A stretch of 64,000 nucleotides of DNA from an uncultured Bacilli bacterium (lineage in GTDB: Bacteria > Bacillota_I > Bacilli_A > RF39 > UBA660). Each line of letters starts with the position of its first letter. The first letter of the stretch is position 1. The position numbers were made by a program, and so were the translations under genes. The notes beneath the pieces were generated by a model. That model ran no database searches. It saw only the letters and a program-made list of their open reading frames with translations, and was not told the origin of the DNA. This document shows positions 59,223-64,000 of this stretch, one piece after another. Where the stretch lies: contig CALVQT010000001.1 of the NCBI GenBank assembly GCA_944358375.1, positions 248,001 through 312,000 on the forward strand, in the 5' to 3' direction.

Positions 59223-59564
59223 ATGGACTGGTTAAATATTAGAGAATTTTTATTGGATTCTATTAAATTTATAATAGCAATAACAATTTTCTTAATTTTA
59301 TTTCTATATGTTATTTCCATTACACAAGTAGTAGGTAATTCTATGAGTCCCACTTTAAAATTAGCGGTATATTATAAAAAAATACATATGTTTCCTTATA
59401 CATCTATATCGTCTTGTGCTATTAATTTTAAACCAGGTAAGGTTGAGTTGTTATTTAGTTTTGATTCAGGATATCAATTACATATTAATTTTTTAGAAAT
59501 GGATCATAATAAAAAAGAAGTTATAAAAGCTGTTTATAAGCAAATGATGAATTGTAAATTATAA
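59223..59564 (+). CDS. Truncated signal peptidase I N-terminus joined to an unrelated tail
   Basis: The first 45 residues are a signal peptidase I start: membrane helix, then VVGNSMSPTLK with the catalytic Ser motif SMSPTL. The remainder lacks the catalytic Lys domain (normally after GDxxLVNK). It instead reads YYKKIHMFPYTSISSCAINF ... LLFSFDSGYQLHINFLEMD, resembling the last half of a bacterial PH-like domain. The junction is near 59362. This looks like an in-frame deletion fusing two genes, or a true new fusion. It has its own promoter and terminator. ATG 59223 has GGAG at a spacing of 10; GTG 59217 is an alternative. Confidence 0.7.
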   Translation: MDWLNIREFLLDSIKFIIAITIFLILFLYVISITQVVGNSMSPTLKLAVYYKKIHMFPYTSISSCAINFKPGKVELLFSFDSGYQLHINFLEMDHNKKEVIKAVYKQMMNCKL

Positions 59565-59601
59565 TTAAAAAGAATTATTCATGTAATAATTCTTTTTAAT
59601 T
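59563..59601 (+). terminator. Terminator after chimera gene
   Basis: AATTAAAAAGAATTATT (59563-59579) is a perfect inverted match to AATAATTCTTTTTAATT (59585-59601). Confidence 0.85.
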
Positions 59602-59615
59602 GTATTTATTTGCGG

Positions 59616-59621
59616 TATAAT
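59616..59621 (+). promoter_or_regulatory. -10 box of a probably leaderless vanZ transcript
   Basis: TATAAT lies 9 bp before ATG 59631, so transcription should start about at 59628, three bases before the start codon. The -35 region is weak and overlaps the upstream terminator. Confidence 0.55.
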
Positions 59622-59630
59622 AATAACATA

Positions 59631-60092
59631 ATGAAAAAAATATTTTTATTAATTTTAATAATATTATGGATGGGATTTATTTTTTATTTAAGTAATGCAA
59701 ATGGTACTACTTCGCAAATTCAAAGTGATGGATTGATCAATATTACAATAAGAAAAATAATAAATATAATATGTGAAGATTTAACAACTGTTCAAGAAGA
59801 AAAAATAATTGAATATTTTAGTTTTCCAATAAGAAAATTTGCACATCTGAGTGAATATTTTATATTATCTATATTAGTAAGTTTATATATACAATGTTAT
59901 AAAATAAATCTTAATAAGATAATAATTATTTCTTTTATTATATGTGTATTATATGCTTGTACAGATGAATTTCATCAATTATTTATAAATGGTAGAAGTG
60001 GAGAAATGTTAGATGTTTTAATTGATAGTATCGGTGTAATATCGTGGTTAGTAATTTATTATTTTTATAGAAGGAAGGGAGCAAATATATAA
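59631..60092 (+). CDS. VanZ family membrane protein
   Basis: The 153-aa protein has four membrane helices and the VanZ signatures FPIRKFAHLSEYFILSIL and TDEFHQLFINGRSGEMLDVLIDSIG. VanZ-type proteins include the teicoplanin-resistance protein of enterococci; most chromosomal members have no known job. ATG 59631 starts the first hydrophobic helix; a TTG at 59610 lies upstream of the -10 box and is unlikely. There is no Shine-Dalgarno, so initiation may be leaderless. The stop overlaps trmL by one base. Confidence 0.92.
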   Translation: MKKIFLLILIILWMGFIFYLSNANGTTSQIQSDGLINITIRKIINIICEDLTTVQEEKIIEYFSFPIRKFAHLSEYFILSILVSLYIQCYKINLNKIIIISFIICVLYACTDEFHQLFINGRSGEMLDVLIDSIGVISWLVIYYFYRRKGANI

Positions 60093-60601
60093 TGATAAAT
60101 ATAGTTTTATATGAACCTGAAATTCCAGCTAATACTGGTAATATAATGAGAACTTGTGTAGCAACTAACTCTCATTTACACTTAATTAAGCCATTAGGTT
60201 TTAGTTTGGAAGATAAGTATATTAAAAGATGTGGAGTTAATTATATTGATAAATGTAAATATGATGTATATGAAAATATTAATGAGTTTTTCGAAAAAAA
60301 TAAAGGCGAATATTATTTTTTAACAAGATATGGACATAAACCTCAAAGTAGTTTTGATTATAGTAATCCAAATAAGAATTATTATTTTATATTTGGTAAA
60401 GAATCAACAGGTATTCCAAGAGATATATTAAAACCATATATAGATAAATGTATCAGAATACCTATGAGTGATAATGTAAGAACTCTTAATTTATCAAATA
60501 CAGTTGCAATTATGGTTTATGAGGCATTAAGACAACAAAATTATGCAGATTTACTATTTGATGAACCACATAAGGGTAAAAATTTCATAGAAGAAGATTA
60601 A
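60092..60601 (+). CDS. trmL: tRNA (cytidine/uridine-34-2'-O)-methyltransferase
   Basis: TrmL methylates the wobble ribose of tRNA-Leu anticodons. The 169-aa SPOUT protein has motif 1 EPEIPANTGNIMRTC, motif 2 FIFGKESTGIPRDIL, and motif 3 IRIPMSDNVRTLNLSNTVAIMVYEALRQ, the complete knot. Length is normal (about 155-170). GAAGGGAG precedes the ATG. It is coupled to vanZ through a TAATG overlap. Confidence 0.97.
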   Translation: MINIVLYEPEIPANTGNIMRTCVATNSHLHLIKPLGFSLEDKYIKRCGVNYIDKCKYDVYENINEFFEKNKGEYYFLTRYGHKPQSSFDYSNPNKNYYFIFGKESTGIPRDILKPYIDKCIRIPMSDNVRTLNLSNTVAIMVYEALRQQNYADLLFDEPHKGKNFIEED

Positions 60602-60688
60602 AATGATTGTAAAATTAGTGTATATTTATATTGTAAAGTAAATCATATTAATGTATATTATTATTATAAAGATAGGGAGATGATTAAT

Positions 60689-60889
60689 GTGATATATCCA
60701 TCAATTGATAAATTATTAAATATAATAAACTCTAAATATAAGTTGGTTCACATAGCAGCAGATAGAGCAAAAGTTATGAAGCAATATAAACATTTTCAAT
60801 TGAATGAAGATGAATATGTATCAAAAAAAGAAATAGGTAGAGCTCTTGAAGAAGTTGATAAAGGATTAATTATAATTAAAGAAAATTAA
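60689..60889 (+). CDS. rpoZ: RNA polymerase omega subunit
   Basis: Omega helps assemble RNA polymerase through the beta-prime subunit. The 66-aa product reads YPSIDKLLNIINSKYKLVHI, then AADRAKVM, and KEIGRALEEVDKG, all family landmarks. I chose GTG 60689 with AGGGAG (60674-60679) at proper spacing; ATG 60680 touches that site and would add three residues. rpoZ is often next to gmk, but here it stands alone between trmL and the secretion cluster. Confidence 0.92.
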   Translation: MIYPSIDKLLNIINSKYKLVHIAADRAKVMKQYKHFQLNEDEYVSKKEIGRALEEVDKGLIIIKEN

Positions 60890-60956
60890 TCTTTTTTATT
60901 TAAAAAATAATTTATTTATAGTATACTAATATTATAGAATAAAGAGGAGTATTTTT

Positions 60957-61202
60957 ATGTATGAAAATAAGATATTAATAAATATGTATATATTATCTTT
61001 AGGCAAAAATTTTGAACTTTTCATTCCTGTGAATGAAAAAGTAGGCAATATCATAAAATTACTTAAAAGTGTTTTTATAGATTCAATTAATTTATCTGCT
61101 AATAGTATCCTTATGAATGCTGATACGGGATCTTGCTATAAAAATAATGATTTAATTAGAAATACTGATATTAAAAATAATAGCAGATTGATTTTTTTCT
61201 AG
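60957..61202 (+). CDS. esaB: EsaB/YukD-like ubiquitin-fold protein
   Basis: The 81-aa protein has the beta-grasp pattern of YukD/EsaB: hydrophobic first strands (INMYILSLGKNFELFIP), a helix (KVGNIIKLLKSVF), SANSILMNADTG and a last strand ending SRLIFF. EsaB is a small cytoplasmic component and regulator of type VII secretion in Firmicutes. AAGAGGAG precedes the ATG. It lies 9 bp before the essC gene, the standard context, and this supports the call as much as the sequence does. Confidence 0.82.
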   Translation: MYENKILINMYILSLGKNFELFIPVNEKVGNIIKLLKSVFIDSINLSANSILMNADTGSCYKNNDLIRNTDIKNNSRLIFF

Positions 61203-61211
61203 GAGGTAATT

Positions 61212-64000
61212 ATGAATTTATATTTGTTTGATGATGATAGAATAATAATTTTTACACTTCCTATGAAAAAAGTTGGAAACTTTTGGTTAAAAGATGATAG
61301 AAATAGAAATTTAGTTAATATAGTAGCTGAGAATAATAGATGGTATATTAAGCCAAGCAAGATAACTAAAATATATGATTCTAATAATAATACTAATAAT
61401 TTAATATTATTTAATAAAACTTTTTATTTAGTTGAAAAAGATAGTAAAAAATATTTGTTGTATAGTGATTATGAAAATGATAATTCGTTTAATAATTATA
61501 CAGTAAATGATAATGTTGTTATTAAAGTTGGAAAATCACCTAATAATCAAGTTTGTATCCCTTTATCATGTGTGAATGATGAGCATTTTGAATTATCATA
61601 TACTAATAAGAAATGGAACATAAAAATAAATGAAAATTCAGTCTGCTATTTAAATGGTAGAAAAATTAAAAATCAAATAACTAATTGTAATTTTGGTGAT
61701 GTTATAAATGTATATGGAGTTAAATTTTTATTATCATGTGGATATATATTTATTAATAATCCATTTAATAATATTATATTAAATGGATTAGAGCATATTG
61801 ATATATTAATGGATGATAATATAACCGATGAAGAAATTGAAGATGAAGATATGTATAAGGAGGAAGATTATTTTTTAAAGTCACCACGTATTTTAAAAAA
61901 TATTGTCGCATATGATATGAAAATATCTTCACCTCCAGGAAAAGATAATACTCCTGAAGTTCCTTTATGGATTACTTTAGGGCCAATGCTTACAATGTCT
62001 GCAAGTTCATTAATAATGCTTTCTAATAGTCTTATTTCATATTCAAATAATGAGAGGACATTTTTACAAATATTACCATCATTAATAATTTGTTTAAGTA
62101 TGATGTGTACTATGTTAGTATGGCCATTTATTACTAAAAATTATCAAAAGAAACAAAAAATTAAGAAAGAAGAAGAAAGACAAGAAGCATATAAAAAATA
62201 TATAGATAAAAAAAGTAAAGATCTTGAAATTGAATATGAAAATCAAAAAAGAATATTACAAGAAACAATTCTTTCAACAGATGTATGTTATGATATGATC
62301 CTTAATAGAAGAAGAAGTTTATGGTCTAGAAGAAATGATCAATATGATTTTCTAACTTTGAGAGTTGGAAAAGGGGATGTTAAATTTAATATTAATATAG
62401 ATTATCATAGTGAAGATTTTTCAATGGAAAGTGATAATTTAAAAGATATGTTAAATAGGTTAATCAATTATAATAAATTTATAACTGATGTACCTGTAAG
62501 TTACTCTTTTGTTGAAAATCCACTAACAGCTATTAATGGTTTATATCCAAAATACATTACATTTACTAATAATTTAATATTACAAATAATGGCATTTCAC
62601 AGTTATGATAATCTAAAAATAGTTATTTTTACTGATAAAATAAATGCTCAAATATGGGATTATTTAAAGGAAACACCTTACTGTTTTTCAAACGATAAGC
62701 AAATTAGATATTTTGCTACTAATATAGATGAAATGCAAGAAGTATCTGAGTATTTATCACAAATATATATATCAAGAAAATTGCTTAATAAAAGCTCAGA
62801 AAAAACAGTATCATTTTCAGAATTTACAGAGGGTTATTTTGTAATATTAATTGATGATATAGATTCAGCAAGAAAAACTGATATTGTAAATAATATACTT
62901 AAAGAAAAAGGTGTTAATTTAGGATTTAGTTTAATTGTACTTGAAGAAAAATTATCTAAGATACCAAGTGAAGTATCAAAATTTTTAATTATTGGTGAAA
63001 AAACTTCTATAATATTAGATACTACTAATAATAATCAAACTAAGTTCATAGAAGAGATAAATTTTTCTTATGATATGATTGCTTGCTCTAAAGTTGTTTC
63101 TAATTTGCCTATTAGACAAGAAGATAGTGAAAAACAATTACCATCCAGTATGTCATTTTTAGAGCTATTTAGTGTTGGTAAAATTGAACAATTAAATATA
63201 TTAAATAGATATAAGGAGAATAATCCAACAAAATCTTTAAAAGCACAAATTGGAATTAATACAGTTGGAGAGCCTTTTGTTTTAGACTTACATGAGAAAT
63301 CCCATGGTCCTCATGGATTAGTTGCTGGTATGACTGGTAGTGGAAAATCAGAATTTATTATTACATATGTATTATCAATGGCAGTTAATTATAGTCCAGA
63401 AGAAGTTGCTTTTGTTCTTATAGATTATAAAGGAGGAGGATTGACTGGTGCTTTTATTAATAGTGAAACTGGTGAAAAACTACCTCATGTTGTCGGTACT
63501 ATTACTAATTTAGATAAAACCGAAATTAATAGAGCGCTTGCAAGTATAAAAAGTGAACTTCAAAGAAGACAAAAGATATTTAATGAAGTAAGACAAAACA
63601 CTGGAGAAGGTACTATTGATATATATAAATATCAAAGATTATATAGAGATGGTAGGCTAATAGAACCTATGCCACACTTAATAATTATCATTGATGAGTT
63701 TGCTGAATTAAAAAATCAACAACCTGGGTTTATGGAAGATTTAATTAGTACTGCTCGTATTGGTCGTTCATTGGGAGTACATCTAATACTTGCAACACAA
63801 AAACCAAGTGGAGTAGTAGATGCTCAAATTTGGTCAAACTCTAAATTCAAAGTATGTTTAAAAGTTCAAGATAAACAAGATAGTATGGAAATGATAAAAA
63901 ATGATTTAGCAGCAGAATTAAAAAATGTTGGTAGATTTTATTTATTAGTTGGATATAATGAATACTTTGCTATGGGACAGGCCGCTTGGGCAGGAGCTCA
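61212..64000 (+). CDS. essC: Type VII secretion ATPase EssC, 3' end outside window
   Basis: EssC is the membrane motor of the Firmicutes type VII secretion system. The frame is open to the window end (929 complete codons). Order: N-terminal FHA domains (second one about residues 95-180, VVIKVGKSPNNQVCIPLSC), two membrane helices (about 248-310, after PEVPLWITLGPMLTMS), a linker, and the first FtsK/SpoIIIE ATPase domain with Walker A GMTGSGKSEF (Lys712) and Walker B IIIIDEFAEL (Asp828). AGGAGG precedes ATG 61212. Later ATPase domains and the secreted WXG100 substrates would lie downstream. Confidence 0.95.
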   Translation, partial: MNLYLFDDDRIIIFTLPMKKVGNFWLKDDRNRNLVNIVAENNRWYIKPSKITKIYDSNNNTNNLILFNKTFYLVEKDSKKYLLYSDYENDNSFNNYTVNDNVVIKVGKSPNNQVCIPLSCVNDEHFELSYTNKKWNIKINENSVCYLNGRKIKNQITNCNFGDVINVYGVKFLLSCGYIFINNPFNNIILNGLEHIDILMDDNITDEEIEDEDMYKEEDYFLKSPRILKNIVAYDMKISSPPGKDNTPEVPLWITLGPMLTMSASSLIMLSNSLISYSNNERTFLQILPSLIICLSMMCTMLVWPFITKNYQKKQKIKKEEERQEAYKKYIDKKSKDLEIEYENQKRILQETILSTDVCYDMILNRRRSLWSRRNDQYDFLTLRVGKGDVKFNINIDYHSEDFSMESDNLKDMLNRLINYNKFITDVPVSYSFVENPLTAINGLYPKYITFTNNLILQIMAFHSYDNLKIVIFTDKINAQIWDYLKETPYCFSNDKQIRYFATNIDEMQEVSEYLSQIYISRKLLNKSSEKTVSFSEFTEGYFVILIDDIDSARKTDIVNNILKEKGVNLGFSLIVLEEKLSKIPSEVSKFLIIGEKTSIILDTTNNNQTKFIEEINFSYDMIACSKVVSNLPIRQEDSEKQLPSSMSFLELFSVGKIEQLNILNRYKENNPTKSLKAQIGINTVGEPFVLDLHEKSHGPHGLVAGMTGSGKSEFIITYVLSMAVNYSPEEVAFVLIDYKGGGLTGAFINSETGEKLPHVVGTITNLDKTEINRALASIKSELQRRQKIFNEVRQNTGEGTIDIYKYQRLYRDGRLIEPMPHLIIIIDEFAELKNQQPGFMEDLISTARIGRSLGVHLILATQKPSGVVDAQIWSNSKFKVCLKVQDKQDSMEMIKNDLAAELKNVGRFYLLVGYNEYFAMGQAAWAGA

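Overview
This is one stretch of a very AT-rich bacterial chromosome. The gene content points to a monoderm, low-GC Firmicutes/Bacilli lineage close to the uncultured gut Bacilli and Mollicutes relatives. The evidence is ScpA/ScpB, RNase Y and RNase J, YlxM next to FtsY, T-box leaders, GatCAB, FemX and MurT/GatD-like wall genes, a type VII secretion EssC, and a SpoVIF-like small protein. TGG encodes Trp and TGA is used as a stop (for example at the end of folD), so the code is standard and not that of Mycoplasma. Shine-Dalgarno sites (AGGAGG, GGTGAT) and -35/-10 promoters are easy to read. The lineage is an inference from these families, not a database result.

Layout. 1-2530: 3' part of a GH31 glycosidase and a small membrane protein. 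2540-5590: leucine T-box, small membrane protein and leuS. 5591-9602: glycine-rich secreted protein locus A with three anchored or low-complexity membrane proteins. 9602-10898: scpA-scpB. 10929-13246: cyclophilin lipoprotein, folD, ttcA-like. 13287-17240: rny, SDR, thioredoxin-like membrane protein, SpoVIF-like protein. 17231-19547: femX-like (minus) and a VanY-like protein. 19573-20766: tRNA-Ala, superoxide reductase, DUF1003 protein. 21030-27003: phosphoesterase, rnj and ftsY-ylxM from overlapping divergent promoters, a pair of pseudopilin-like proteins, an SPFH protein. 27030-33250: hisS, then an asparagine T-box ahead of asnS-gatCAB. 33258-37430: glycine-rich locus B. 37504-39041: pssA-psd. 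39017-41066: gatD-murT (minus). 41120-48837: YugP-like protease, heterodimeric ABC exporter, two-component system, HtrA. 49062-55822: AlaX-like editing domain, FNT transporter, sigma factor, cdsA-rseP and several hypothetical membrane proteins. 55838-56473: tRNA-Arg with remnants of an integrated element. 56780-60889: lemA-DUF2207, a signal-peptidase chimera, vanZ, trmL, rpoZ. 60957-64000: start of a type VII secretion cluster (esaB-like, essC).

How it fits together. cdsA, pssA and psd give a full route from phosphatidic acid to phosphatidylethanolamine. The wall genes (femX, murT/gatD, VanY-like) and the envelope-stress block (YugP, ABC exporter, sensor-regulator, HtrA, RseP) suggest an envelope-focused region. 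The two transcription units of the stress block carry the same operator-like repeat at the same distance from the -10 box.

The most unusual theme is loss of catalytic residues in otherwise intact envelope and sugar enzymes: GatD lacks Cys and His, the VanY-like protein lacks both zinc His, and the GH31 protein lacks its acid/base Asp. A signal peptidase I is also reduced to its first motif and joined to an unrelated tail. The two paralogous glycine-rich secreted-protein loci are the best candidates for a poorly described surface system. No CRISPR array, rRNA or intact insertion sequence was seen.
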